Assembly (NCBI RefSeq): GCF_003116015.1
Contig: NZ_LGQZ01000101.1
Location: 30,621 to 94,620 of the forward strand
Length of the DNA: 64,000 bases
Source of the DNA: Azospirillum sp. TSO22-1
Lineage (GTDB): Bacteria; Pseudomonadota; Alphaproteobacteria; Azospirillales; Azospirillaceae
Direction: 5' to 3'
Below are positions 50,485 through 59,212 of this stretch, one piece after another. Within the stretch, counting starts at the first letter, position 1. The number at the start of each line of letters is the position of its first letter. The notes under the pieces were generated by a model. It made no database searches, was not told where the DNA came from, and worked only from the letters and a program-made list of their open reading frames with translations. The position numbers and the translations under genes are program-made.

Positions 50485-51507
50485 GTGACCGTTGCGATCA
50501 CAAACCCCAGCCATGGTGCCACGAAGGCAGTTGGATTTTATGCGTTGTTCCTTCGAGGGGTGGCGACAGCTGCTGCGTTGCTTGCTGCTGGTTGTGCGAT
50601 CGGACCGTCGCAAAGCAATGTAGCGTTGTTCGCAAGCGCTTTGGGCGGTGCAGCATCCAGCATGCGGGGCGGCTATCAAGCGGCGCAGAACGTTGAAACG
50701 GTCGAAAGCCGCGCGGTCATAACGACCGCCGCCATGTGCCGTGCGAGCGACTGTCCGCCGGTGACCACCCTGTCGCCCGATACGCCGGTGCTGACAGATC
50801 AACTCCTCACGCGGCAGTACATGGTGCTTGACGGGATCAGCGCCTATGCGGACAAGCTTGTGAGCTTGACCAGCCCGGAAACCCAGACGCTCGTCTCCCA
50901 GTCGGTCGGCAAGGTTGGCGCCAGCCTCAAGGCACTGTCGGCTGAAACGGCCACCGTGACGAATGCTCGGGCGCTGCTGATCGACAACCAAACCATTGAC
51001 AATGGGGTGAGGGCGATCGGTGCGCTCGGCGATTTCCTGGTCCAGGAGAAATTGAATGCCGAGTTGCCGAAGGTGATCGAGGAGAATCACCCCGTCATCG
51101 TCAATTATGCCAATTACCTGGATGCGACCATCGGTTCGCCGGTGGATATCACAGACCCGGGCGGAAAGCCCGTACTGGCGCACGGCCTGCGAGCCATTTT
51201 GGCCCTGAAAGTCGCCAAGATCGATCAGAACTCCGCGGTGTTGATCAACCGGCTTCGCAAAGACCAGAAGTTTGGAAGTGCGGATCTGATTGACTACACC
51301 GGAAAGGTATATGACAGCAATTTGAGCCGCGCGCGGCAGACGGATGCGGCGCTGGTCGAGGTTCAAGCGGCACTTAAGAAGATGGTGGCCGCGCACGCGG
51401 CACTGAAAGCTCCGAAGGACCCGACCACCTCCCAGCAGATCCAGTCCTTTGCCGCGTTCGTGCACCGCGCGGCAGAAGCCGTCAACCGTGCAATGGGCAA
51501 GTCATAG
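50485..51507 (+). CDS. Hypothetical lipoprotein
   Basis: The 340-residue precursor has a long n-region, then FLRGVATAAALLAAGCAIG with the lipobox cysteine at residue 37. The mature part is helical (SVGKVGASLKALSAETATVTN and repeated KK/QQ heptads) and has no family I recognise. The GTG at 50485 is used because GGGAGGTCATGCA precedes it; the nearby ATG runs into an immediate stop. Codon use is less GC-rich than in neighbours, which may reflect transfer. It is followed after 19 bp by a small partner gene under the same promoter. Confidence 0.8.
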   Translation: MTVAITNPSHGATKAVGFYALFLRGVATAAALLAAGCAIGPSQSNVALFASALGGAASSMRGGYQAAQNVETVESRAVITTAAMCRASDCPPVTTLSPDTPVLTDQLLTRQYMVLDGISAYADKLVSLTSPETQTLVSQSVGKVGASLKALSAETATVTNARALLIDNQTIDNGVRAIGALGDFLVQEKLNAELPKVIEENHPVIVNYANYLDATIGSPVDITDPGGKPVLAHGLRAILALKVAKIDQNSAVLINRLRKDQKFGSADLIDYTGKVYDSNLSRARQTDAALVEVQAALKKMVAAHAALKAPKDPTTSQQIQSFAAFVHRAAEAVNRAMGKS

Positions 51508-51526
51508 AAGGTCCCGGGGGTGAGAG

Positions 51527-51862
51527 ATGGATACTTATGAACAGGCAAAACAGGCACTTCAGCGGCTCCAGGATGAACTTCACCGCGCCATGTCGAACCC
51601 GGTGTTGAGTGAAGCCCAAGTGCAGCTGTGTCTCAACGCATACAACGCAGGCAACACGGAGTTGCAGCGCCTTCTGGCCATCGCGATCTCGGAACTCCAT
51701 AAGGAGTATAAAATTGACCAGGATCCGGCCAAGAAGTTGAGCGTATCTTTAACGAAATTGGAAAAATCTCTCGCAAAAATTAAGAGCACGGCTTCTCAGA
51801 TTCAATGGGTGCTCGACGCGATCACGGATGTTTTGAGAATCATCGCGCCGTTCTTGCTGTGA
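51527..51862 (+). CDS. Small helical hypothetical protein, partner of the lipoprotein
   Basis: The 111-residue product is soluble and strongly helical (YEQAKQALQRLQDELHRAM; KKLSVSLTKLEKSLAKIKS), with a hydrophobic last helix (WVLDAITDVLRIIAPFLL). No family is recognised. It follows the lipoprotein gene by 19 bp with the GGGGGTGAGAG site. Low GC compared with neighbours again suggests that the two genes arrived together. Confidence 0.72.
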   Translation: MDTYEQAKQALQRLQDELHRAMSNPVLSEAQVQLCLNAYNAGNTELQRLLAIAISELHKEYKIDQDPAKKLSVSLTKLEKSLAKIKSTASQIQWVLDAITDVLRIIAPFLL

Positions 51863-51870
51863 GGCGCGGG

Positions 51871-51899
51871 GAGGTGGAAGGGGCGGCCCATCCCACCTC
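51871..51899. terminator. Stem-loop between converging genes
   Basis: Seven-base arms GAGGTGG and CCACCTC flank a 15-base loop just after the small helical gene and before the phosphatase stop. It has a T-rich right side and could serve both genes. Confidence 0.4.
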
Positions 51900-51920
51900 T
51901 TCCATTCTTCTGCTCGCAAG

Positions 51921-52556
51921 CTAACCGATGCCAAATTTCTCCGGCTTCGCGTTCCAGCACACCAGCCGCAGCCGGCCTTCCTCGCGCCGCACCAGCCCCA
52001 GGTGCCCGGTCTTCATCTGGTACGACACGCCCGGCTCGGGGATCCCCAGCAGCCGCGGCACGAAGCGCAGCGTTCCGTTGCTCGACACGATCAGCCGCGT
52101 CTCGCCGTCCTTGGCGTTCGCCAGCACCTCGTCGAGGAACGAGCGCAGCGCGTCCAGGATCTCGCCTCGCGTCGAGCGCCACCCGGCACCCTCCGGCCAG
52201 ACATCTTCCTTCTGCCACGCCTCGGCCATCGCGGTGCCGCCGGGCAGCGCGGCGATCTCCTCGGAACTCAGCCCGGCCCAGGCGCCGTAGTCGATCTCGT
52301 CCAGGCGGGGATCCTGTACAGCCGTCACCTGCGGGCACAGCGCGTCGCGCACAATCCCGGCGAACCCACGAGTCCGCTTCAGCGTGCCCGAGGTCACCGA
52401 CGCCGGCACCAGCCCGGCCGTCCGCAACGCCTCGGCGGCCTCGCGCGCCTGTTCCTCGCCGCGTTCGACCAGGGGCAGGTCGGTCTCGCGCCCGACCCAG
52501 ACGACCTTGTCGCCGGGGCCGAAGGTGTTGCCGTGACGGGCGAAAACGAGGTTCAC
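51921..52556 (-). CDS. Histidine phosphatase (phosphoglycerate-mutase-like)
   Basis: The 211-residue protein opens with VNLVFARHGNTFGPGD, which contains the phospho-acceptor RHG motif. The second half has SSNGTLRFVPRLL in place of the usual second His motif (GH/SHG), so activity is not certain. It overlaps kdsB by the GTGA junction and is the downstream partner in a two-gene leftward unit. A role in dephosphorylating a sugar phosphate linked to Kdo or cell-surface synthesis is plausible. Confidence 0.85.
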   Translation of the reverse strand: MNLVFARHGNTFGPGDKVVWVGRETDLPLVERGEEQAREAAEALRTAGLVPASVTSGTLKRTRGFAGIVRDALCPQVTAVQDPRLDEIDYGAWAGLSSEEIAALPGGTAMAEAWQKEDVWPEGAGWRSTRGEILDALRSFLDEVLANAKDGETRLIVSSNGTLRFVPRLLGIPEPGVSYQMKTGHLGLVRREEGRLRLVCWNAKPEKFGIG

Positions 52557-53338
52557 ACCAGTTCTCCTTCGCGCTCGATGATCGCCTCCACCACCGGCAC
52601 GTCGCCCGGCGCGTCCACCGAGCCGTGCGTGCGGCCGCGGTAATCCACCGTCACCACCTGGATCGGGATGCCGTTCTCCAGCGCGCGCAACTGCTCCAGT
52701 TGCTCGGCCTGCTCCAGCGGCGTCGGCTCCAGCGTGGCGAGGCGGTCGAGTGCCTCCACCGAATAGCCGTAGATGCCGATGTGCCGGTAGACCGGCGGCT
52801 TCTGCGACGTGTCGCGGGTGCGCAGGTACGGGATGACGGTTTTCGAGAAGTACAGCGCCCGCCCGGTGCGGTCCATGGTCACCAGGGTGCCGCTGGCCGG
52901 GTTGGCGCGCTTGTGCTCCTCCAGGGCTGCCAGTTGCTCCCACGAGCAGTGCACGGCCGCGGTGACGATGCTGACCGTCGGGTCGGCGTGGAAGGCATCG
53001 ACCAGCGCCTGCACCACCCAGGGCGGCGTCAGCACCGCGTCGCCCTGCAGGTTGATGACCGCGTCCGGCCGCTTCGCCAGCGTCCGGATCGCCGCGTGTG
53101 CGCGCTCGGTGCCATTCGCGCAGTCGGGGGAGGTCATGATCGGCACGGCGCCGAAGCCGCGGGCGTGCTCGGCGATGCGTTCGTCGTCGGTGGCGACGTA
53201 GACCTCGCTGACGCCCTGCACCGCCTTGCCGATGGCCCACACCCGATGAAGCAGGCTCTTGCCCCGGATCGGCAGCATCGGCTTGCCGGGAAGCCGCTTC
53301 GAGCCGTAGCGCGAGGGGATGACGATGGCGATGTCCAT
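52553..53338 (-). CDS. kdsB: CMP-Kdo synthetase-type cytidylyltransferase
   Basis: The 261-residue nucleotidyltransferase starts IAIVIPSRYGSKRLPGKPML, the characteristic CTP-binding stretch of KdsB. It contains VYVATDDERI, INLQGDAVL (usually INVQGDEP) and YRHIGIYGY. It activates Kdo, or a related acidic sugar, with CMP for lipopolysaccharide or capsule assembly. INLQGDAVL lacks the usual acidic Glu, so a sugar other than Kdo cannot be excluded. The start at 53338 has GGAAGGCCGGC. It is followed by the overlapping phosphatase gene. Confidence 0.88.
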   Translation of the reverse strand: MDIAIVIPSRYGSKRLPGKPMLPIRGKSLLHRVWAIGKAVQGVSEVYVATDDERIAEHARGFGAVPIMTSPDCANGTERAHAAIRTLAKRPDAVINLQGDAVLTPPWVVQALVDAFHADPTVSIVTAAVHCSWEQLAALEEHKRANPASGTLVTMDRTGRALYFSKTVIPYLRTRDTSQKPPVYRHIGIYGYSVEALDRLATLEPTPLEQAEQLEQLRALENGIPIQVVTVDYRGRTHGSVDAPGDVPVVEAIIEREGELV

Positions 53339-53355
53339 GCCGGCCTTCCGAAGAG

Positions 53356-53838
53356 TCATTTCACCGTGATGGGGCATAGCACAGCTTTGAGCGCGCGGGC
53401 GAGGTCGGCGGGCTTGCAGGCGATCTGCAGGCCGCGCCGGCCGCCGTTCACCACCATCTCCGGCAGCGACTCGGCGCTCGAATCGATGAAAGTGCGCAGC
53501 GGCTTGCGCTGGCCCAGCGGGCTGATGCCGCCGACCGTGTAGCCGGACGAGCGCTCCGCCGCCGCCGGGTCGGCCATGTCGGCCTTCTTGGCCCCGGCGG
53601 CGTGCGCCAGCGCCTTCATGTCGAGCCGCGCGCCGGCGGGGATCACCGTGCACACCAGCGCCTTGGTGTCGAGCTGTGCCACCAGCGTCTTGTAGACCAC
53701 CGCCGGGTCCAGCCCCAGCGCCTGTGCGGCGTGCAGGCCGATGGCGTCGGCGTTGGGATCGTAGTCGTACTCCAGCAGCCGGAACTCCATGCCCGCCGCC
53801 TTGGCCGCGTTGACCGCGGGTGTGCCCTTGCTCGCCAT
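53356..53838 (-). CDS. ybaK: Cys-tRNA(Pro) deacylase (YbaK/EbsC)
   Basis: The 160-residue editing-domain protein removes mischarged Cys from tRNA(Pro). The YbaK pattern is complete: GLHAAQALGLDPAVVYKTLV at the start, the conserved lysine region VVYKTLVAQLD, and GGISPLGQRKPLRTFID followed by GGRRG. It is 17 bp upstream of kdsB on the same strand and may share its transcript. The start at 53838 has an AAGGAAAAGACT site. Confidence 0.93.
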   Translation of the reverse strand: MASKGTPAVNAAKAAGMEFRLLEYDYDPNADAIGLHAAQALGLDPAVVYKTLVAQLDTKALVCTVIPAGARLDMKALAHAAGAKKADMADPAAAERSSGYTVGGISPLGQRKPLRTFIDSSAESLPEMVVNGGRRGLQIACKPADLARALKAVLCPITVK

Positions 53839-54064
53839 AGTCTTTTCCTTCCGAGTCTCCCGCGATTTCCCTCGGCCGAAGGTCGGTATGCCTCCGCCGA
53901 AGGACGTGCCGTGTGCATACGGACTCGCCAACGGGAGGGGTACAATGTTGTTTTTCCCGTGGCGAGGACAATGGCGATTGAAATGTCGCCAAACTCGGGT
54001 CATCTTCTCTGAGCCGCAATCCGTATGGGGTCGCGGCGCGTCACTTCTTGCACGAGACTTGTTC

Positions 54065-54640
54065 ATGTTCGACCGCCCGCAGCGCAACGCCTTCCGCGCT
54101 CCCGAGATCACGCATCGCGACATCCGCGCCACCGTCAAGTGGTACAACCCGACCAAGGGTTTCGGTTTCGTCACCCCCGATGACGGCTCGCCGGACGCCT
54201 TCCTCCACTCCACCGTCGTTCAGTTCTCCGGCCATGACGCGCTGCCGGACGGGGCGACCATCGTGTGCGACCTGTCGCGCGGCCCGAAGGGCCTGCAGGT
54301 GGCCACCGTCCACTCCGTGGACACCTCCACCGCCAGCGCGCCGCAGCGTGCCCCGCGCGCTCCGCGCGGCGACTACGGCGGGGGATATGACCGCGGCGGC
54401 TACGACCGCTACGCCGACCAGGGCGGCGACGGCGAGGTCGTCGACGGCACCGTGAAGTGGTTCAACGCGACCAAGGGCTTCGGCTTCGTCGCCCCGGTCT
54501 CCGGCGGCAAGGACATCTTCGTCCACATCCGCGCGCTGGAGCGCTCGGGCCTCGACGGCTTGGCCGACGGCGAGCAGGTGCGCGTCACCATCCGCCAGGG
54601 CGCCAAGGGCCCCGAGGCGGAGCGGGTCGAGGTCGTCTGA
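54065..54640 (+). CDS. Protein with two cold-shock domains
   Basis: The 191-residue protein has two CSD folds. The first is at residues 18-80 (ATVKWYNPTKGFGFVTPDDG) and the second at 127-190 (GTVKWFNATKGFGFVAPVSG). An Arg/Gly/Tyr-rich linker (GDYGGGYDRGGYDRYADQGG) separates them. Both domains keep the RNP1 aromatic residues; the first is somewhat diverged. Double-CSD proteins are typical of alphaproteobacteria and bind RNA or single-stranded DNA. The ATG at 54065 has only a weak ribosome site, which may be hidden or temperature-dependent. A terminator follows at 54720. Confidence 0.93.
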   Translation: MFDRPQRNAFRAPEITHRDIRATVKWYNPTKGFGFVTPDDGSPDAFLHSTVVQFSGHDALPDGATIVCDLSRGPKGLQVATVHSVDTSTASAPQRAPRAPRGDYGGGYDRGGYDRYADQGGDGEVVDGTVKWFNATKGFGFVAPVSGGKDIFVHIRALERSGLDGLADGEQVRVTIRQGAKGPEAERVEVV

Positions 54641-54719
54641 TCCACCAGTCTCCGCGTCGTTGAACGCCGAGGGTGCGGTGCCCCAAGAAGGGCATCGCAC
54701 CCGTTGCCGTCCGTGCAGG

Positions 54720-54746
54720 AAGGGCCGCCCCTCGGGGCGGCCTTTT
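54720..54746 (+). terminator. Rho-independent terminator after the cold-shock gene
   Basis: Nine-base arms GGCCGCCCC and GGGGCGGCC with a TC loop, preceded by AAG and followed by TTTT, make a strong stop 80 bp behind the cold-shock gene. Confidence 0.85.
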
Positions 54747-54860
54747 CGCGTTCGGGAGGGGCCGGCTCGGCGGATTGGAGGGGTGGCATAGAACGGCCGC
54801 ACCTTTGCGCCGCGCCGGGAATGCCGATTATAAGGGCTCGAAACGGGGAATGGAGGAACG

Positions 54861-57287
54861 GTGACCGTGACGACGCTGCTGGAGCGCAGCCTCGACTGTT
54901 TCGTGGTGGGCCGGCCGAACCTGCTGCGCGCGCACGGTGCCGCGGTCCTGTGCGTCGTGCTGGCGCTGGCCGCGCGGCTGGCACTCGATCCGTTCGTCGC
55001 GAACGTCGTGCCGTTCGCCACCTTCTACCCGGCGATCCTCATCGCCACCCTGGCCGGCGGCGGGCGGGCCGGCCTGTCGGCGTGGGCGCTGAGCAGCGTT
55101 CTCGCGTGGTACGTCTTCTTCCCGGTGCGCCTGACGTTCAACGCCCTGACGCCGTCCGAGGCAACCAGCCTCGGGTTGTTCGCCTTCACCAGCCTGCCGG
55201 TGGTGTGGGTGGCGCACCGCCTGCGCGGCGTCGTGGCCGCCCTGCACCAGAGCGAGGAGCGATTCCGCACCCTGGTCGAGGCGATGCCCAAGCTGGTCTG
55301 GACGGCGGACGGCGCCGGCCGCGTCGACTACCTCAACCGGCAATGGATCGAGTTCACCGGCGTGCCGGCCGGACGCCACCTCGGCGACGGCTGGCTGGAG
55401 GCGGTCCACCCCGACGACCGCGGGCGCGTGCGCGCCGCCTGGGCGGCGACGGTGGCCGGGCAGGGCGACTATGATCTGGAATACCGGCTGCGCCGGCACG
55501 ACGGCGAATACCGCTGGTTCAAGGTGCGCGGCCTGCCGATCCGCGATTCCCTGGGCCGGCCGACGCGCTGGATCGGCAGCCTGGCCGAGATCACCGAGAT
55601 CCAGGAGGCGCGGCAGGCGCTGGCCCGCTCGCGCGACGAGCTGGAGCGGCTGGTCGCCGAGCGCACGCGCGAGCTGGCCGACTCCAACCGCCTGCTGCTG
55701 GCCGAGAGCGCCGAGCGCGAGCGCGCCGAGGCGCAGCTGGCCCGCGCCCAGCGCCTGGAGGCGATCGGCCAGCTGACCGGCGGCGTGGCGCACGACTTCA
55801 ACAACCTGCTGACCGTCATCGTCGGCAACCTGGACATGGTCGAGCGCGCCGCCGACGACCCGGAGCGGGTGCGCCGGCTGGTCGGCGGGGCGCTGGCCGC
55901 CGCCGGCCGCGGCGAGCGGCTGACGCAGCAGCTCCTCGCCTTCGCGCGCCGCCAGCCGCTGCGGCCGGAGGTCGCCGGCGTCAACCGGCTGGTGCGCGAG
56001 CTGGAGCCGCTGATCCGCCGCGCGGTGGGCGAGGCGGTGGAGGTCACCCTCGACCTCGGCGACGATTTGCGCCCCTGCCGCGTCGACACCAGCCAGTTCG
56101 AGGCGGCGGTGCTCAACCTCGTGGTCAACGCCCGCGACGCCACGCCGCCCGGCGGACGCATCACCGTATCGACGCGCGGGCTGGCTCTGCCCGCTCCCGA
56201 CGCGCCCTCCGGCCTCGCCGACGGCGACTGGCTGGTGGTGGCGGTGCGCGACACCGGCAGCGGCATTTCGCCCGACGTGCTGCCGCGCGTCTTCGACCCG
56301 TTCTTCACCACCAAGGACGTCGGCAAGGGTTCCGGCCTGGGGCTGAGCCAGGTCTACGGCTTCGTCCGCCAGTCGGGCGGGCAGGTCCGGCTGGAGAGCG
56401 CGCCGGGCACGGGCACCACCGTGCAGATCTGGCTGCCCGCCGCCGCCGGTGCCGAGGAGCCGGCCGTGGCTCCGCCGCCCGAGGAGAGCGGCGACGCGCT
56501 GGCCGGCGCCGGCGAGACGGTGCTGGTGGCCGAGGACGACCCCGACGTCCGCACCGTGGCGGTGGACACGCTGCAGGCGCTCGGCTACCGCGTGCTGACC
56601 GCCCAGGACGGTGTCGAGGCGCTGGAGGTGTTGGAGGCGGCGGACGGCATCGCTCTGCTGTTCACCGACGTGGTGATGCCGCGCGGCGTCAACGGCGCCG
56701 ATCTGGCGCGGCGGACGCAGGCGCTGCGGCCGGGGCTGCGCGTGCTGCTGACCTCCGGCTACACCGCGCAGGCGCTGACCTCGGAGCACGGCGTGGTGCA
56801 TGGCTATCCGCTGCTGCGCAAGCCCTACCGCGGCGTCGAGCTGGCGCGCGCCGTGCGGGCGGCGCTCGGCACCCGCGCCGAGCAGCCGGCCCCGCCGCCG
56901 CCGTCCGGCGCCGCGCCGCCGCGCGTCTTCATCGTCGAGGACGACGAGCTGATCCGCCTGTCGACGCTGGAGCTGCTGGCCGACGTCGGCGCCAAGGTGG
57001 TCGGCGAGGCCGCCGACGCCGAGACCGCGCTGCAACGGCTGGACGCCCTGGGCGAGGTGGACGTGCTGTTCACCGACATGCGCCTGCCCGGCATGAGCGG
57101 TGCCGAGTTGGCTCGCGCGGCCCGCCGCCGGTGGCCGGCGTTGCGCGTGGTGCTGGCGACCGGGTACGGCGACATGGTGGAGGGCTTCGACGCCTCGGCG
57201 CCGGGCTCCGCGATCCTCGCCAAGCCCTATGGCGGCGCCGAGCTGCGCCGCCTGCTCGACCGCCTGCGCGCGGTGGAGCCGGTGTAG
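54861..57287 (+). CDS. Hybrid histidine kinase (DUF4118-PAS-HisKA-HATPase-REC-REC)
   Basis: The 808-residue sensor kinase starts with a three- to four-helix membrane region (residues 20-125) of the DUF4118 type (VPFATFYPAILIATLAGG). A PAS domain follows at 130-255 (ERFRTLVEAMPKLVWTADG) and a coiled coil at 255-300. HisKA has the phospho-accepting His311 in GGVAHDFNNLL. The ATPase has VLNLVVNARDA and DTGSGI and KGSGLGLSQVYG. Two receiver domains have Asp603 (FTDVVMP) and Asp739 (FTDMRLPG). The second receiver lacks a helix-turn-helix partner nearby, so output is unclear. It begins with a GTG preceded by TGGAGGAACG and lies alone. Confidence 0.95.
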   Translation: MTVTTLLERSLDCFVVGRPNLLRAHGAAVLCVVLALAARLALDPFVANVVPFATFYPAILIATLAGGGRAGLSAWALSSVLAWYVFFPVRLTFNALTPSEATSLGLFAFTSLPVVWVAHRLRGVVAALHQSEERFRTLVEAMPKLVWTADGAGRVDYLNRQWIEFTGVPAGRHLGDGWLEAVHPDDRGRVRAAWAATVAGQGDYDLEYRLRRHDGEYRWFKVRGLPIRDSLGRPTRWIGSLAEITEIQEARQALARSRDELERLVAERTRELADSNRLLLAESAERERAEAQLARAQRLEAIGQLTGGVAHDFNNLLTVIVGNLDMVERAADDPERVRRLVGGALAAAGRGERLTQQLLAFARRQPLRPEVAGVNRLVRELEPLIRRAVGEAVEVTLDLGDDLRPCRVDTSQFEAAVLNLVVNARDATPPGGRITVSTRGLALPAPDAPSGLADGDWLVVAVRDTGSGISPDVLPRVFDPFFTTKDVGKGSGLGLSQVYGFVRQSGGQVRLESAPGTGTTVQIWLPAAAGAEEPAVAPPPEESGDALAGAGETVLVAEDDPDVRTVAVDTLQALGYRVLTAQDGVEALEVLEAADGIALLFTDVVMPRGVNGADLARRTQALRPGLRVLLTSGYTAQALTSEHGVVHGYPLLRKPYRGVELARAVRAALGTRAEQPAPPPPSGAAPPRVFIVEDDELIRLSTLELLADVGAKVVGEAADAETALQRLDALGEVDVLFTDMRLPGMSGAELARAARRRWPALRVVLATGYGDMVEGFDASAPGSAILAKPYGGAELRRLLDRLRAVEPV

Positions 57288-57291
57288 CGCA

Positions 57292-57504
57292 TCACTGGTC
57301 CCAGCCGCCGCGGCTGGAGAGGAAGACCAGCCGCATCAGCCCGCAGGTCAGCAGCGCCACCCCCAGCGACCCCAGGCCGAGCGCCAGCCAGCCATGCACG
57401 CTCATGCTGTCGGAGGCGAGGTAGAGCTGGTACGCCGCCCAGCCGAGGGCGCCGGCGCAGGCCGCCGCCAGGACGAGGATCAGGAACAGGGTGCCGCGGG
57501 TCAT
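57292..57504 (-). CDS. Small two-helix membrane protein
   Basis: The 70-residue protein has two hydrophobic helices (TLFLILVLAAACAGALGWAAY and LALGLGSLGVALLTCGLMRL, each with a short cytoplasmic end). No family is recognised. It is the downstream gene of the MFS exporter unit (40 bp after the MFS stop) and converges with the kinase gene at four bases. It is probably an inner-membrane accessory. Confidence 0.7.
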   Translation of the reverse strand: MTRGTLFLILVLAAACAGALGWAAYQLYLASDSMSVHGWLALGLGSLGVALLTCGLMRLVFLSSRGGWDQ

Positions 57505-57544
57505 GCCCTGGAGGGTGGGGCGGCGCGGGCCGGCGTCAAGCCAA

Positions 57545-58726
57545 TCAGATCCTCGCCCGGAACAGCGCCGCCAGCAGCGGCAGCGTCGCGCCGGCCAGCA
57601 GGAACAGCGGCGGGTAGCCCACCGCCTCCGCCAGCGGCCCGCCGAGCGCCACGCCGGCCGCCTGCCCGAGGAAGAAGCAGGACGCGAACACCGACACCGC
57701 CACGCCGCGCGCGTAGGGCGCCATCTGCGTCGCCTGGGTCTGCAGCGTGTTGTGGAACAGGTAGAAGCCCAACCCGCACACCGCGATGGGTAGCGGCAGC
57801 AGCCACCAGGGCGGGCTCAGCGCGAAGGCGGCGAAGGCCAGCGCCAGCAGCACGCCGCCGGCCAGCACCATGTTGCGCTGGCCCAGCGCCTTGACCACCC
57901 GCGCCGCCGTGGTGGTGTAGACCAGGGCGCCGATGCCGAAGGCGGCGAGCAGCGCGCCGATGGCGGTGTAGCCCAGCCCGTAGGCCTGCCGCACGTAGGC
58001 GCCGACGAAGGTGAAGCCGCCGAAGAACAGCATGCCCTCGACGAACACCACGCCGACCACCAGCCGCACCCGCGGGCTGCGCGCCAGCGCGATGAAGTTG
58101 GAGACCAGCCCGGCCACGCTGACCGGGTTGCGGTGCTGCACCACCCGCGGCGAGCGCAGCTCCCGCACCAGCAGCGCGCCGATGCCGACGTACACGGCGG
58201 CCAGCGCCAGGAACACGCCGCGCCAGCCGATCCACTCGCCGAGCGCCCCGCCGGCCGCCTGCCCGGCGATGACGCCCATGATCTGCCCGGACATGAAGCG
58301 CGCCAGCACCGGCTGCCGCACCTCGTAGGGGACGATGTCGCCGATGTGCGCCATGGACAGCGGGATGATCGCCGCCGCCGTGGCGCCGCTGACCAGCCGC
58401 AGCCCGCCGAGCGTCGCCAGATCCCCGGCCAGCGCCGCCAGCCCGGTGCCGAGCGCCGACAGCAGCGTCACCGCGGCGATCAGCGTGTACTTGCCCCAGC
58501 GGTCGCCGATGGGGCCGTAGATCACCTGGCACAGCCCATAGGCCAGGGTGAAGCCGGTGGCGACCACCGAGGCGGCGGCGATGCTGGTGCCGAACTCCTC
58601 GGCGACCTGCGGCAGCAGCGGGTCGGCGACGCGCGCCGTGGCCGCCGAGGCGAACGCGGCGAGGCTGAGCAGCGCGATGGAGCGGACGGGAACCGGGACG
58701 GCGGGGCTGTCGATGGTATCGGTCAT
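57545..58726 (-). CDS. Major facilitator superfamily exporter (YdhP/arabinose-efflux-like)
   Basis: The 393-residue transporter has 12 membrane helices. The loop 2-3 motif A variant is YGPIGDRWGKYTLI and motif C is seen in helix 5 (IMGVIAGQAAGGALG). The layout matches drug/sugar exporters of the DHA1 group. It likely exports a small toxic compound or a metabolite by proton antiport. It precedes a small membrane gene and follows a short hypothetical gene on the same strand. No regulator is adjacent. Confidence 0.9.
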   Translation of the reverse strand: MTDTIDSPAVPVPVRSIALLSLAAFASAATARVADPLLPQVAEEFGTSIAAASVVATGFTLAYGLCQVIYGPIGDRWGKYTLIAAVTLLSALGTGLAALAGDLATLGGLRLVSGATAAAIIPLSMAHIGDIVPYEVRQPVLARFMSGQIMGVIAGQAAGGALGEWIGWRGVFLALAAVYVGIGALLVRELRSPRVVQHRNPVSVAGLVSNFIALARSPRVRLVVGVVFVEGMLFFGGFTFVGAYVRQAYGLGYTAIGALLAAFGIGALVYTTTAARVVKALGQRNMVLAGGVLLALAFAAFALSPPWWLLPLPIAVCGLGFYLFHNTLQTQATQMAPYARGVAVSVFASCFFLGQAAGVALGGPLAEAVGYPPLFLLAGATLPLLAALFRARI

Positions 58727-58812
58727 ACCACGACCCTAACCGCGCACCGTCCGCCCCGCCAATGGTCCTCAGCCCATGACAGGGCTGCACGCGGCGCACA
58801 TGATGCCGGCCG

Positions 58813-59100
58813 TTACGCCCGGCCTGCCACCGCGCCGCCGGCGCGCTCCACCGCGGCGACGCGGAAGCGGATGTCCCGGACGATGTTTTCGATCAGCGGA
58901 TTGGCCTGCTCGGGCGGCAGGCCGCGGGTGGTCAGCAGCTCCAGCGTGATGCGGCGGTAGGCGTCGATGGCCATTTCGCGCGTTTCCGCCGGCACGCCGG
59001 CCAGGAAGGTGGACAGCTTCTGCGCCACCTCGGCGGCGGTGGCTTCGATGCGGGTGGTCGGGGCGGCGGGCGACTCGCGGACGGGGAGGGTGGCCGGCAT
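58813..59100 (-). CDS. Small hypothetical protein
   Basis: The 95-residue product is helical (AEVAQKLSTFLAGVPAETRE and AIDAYRRITLELLTTRGLP) with a conserved-looking C-terminal part (NPLIENIVRDIRFRVAAVE). No family is recognised. The ATG at 59100 has AAAGGAATCCCTG; an upstream ATG at 59157 would add 19 residues without a ribosome site. It stands between the enoyl-CoA hydratase and MFS genes on the same strand, about 90 bp before MFS. Confidence 0.68.
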   Translation of the reverse strand: MPATLPVRESPAAPTTRIEATAAEVAQKLSTFLAGVPAETREMAIDAYRRITLELLTTRGLPPEQANPLIENIVRDIRFRVAAVERAGGAVAGRA

Positions 59101-59212
59101 CAGGGATTCCTTTCGGACCAACGTCCCATCCACGATAGCGGGGTGTGAACGCTCCACCAGACGCCCCGATGGCGTAACCGATCCGGGCGGGCCCCGCCGC
59201 TCCGGATCACCC

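Noticed and set aside
53941..53946. TACAAT as -10 of the cold-shock gene promoter
   Set aside because: No acceptable -35 is found at 16-18 bp, so the call would rest on six bases.
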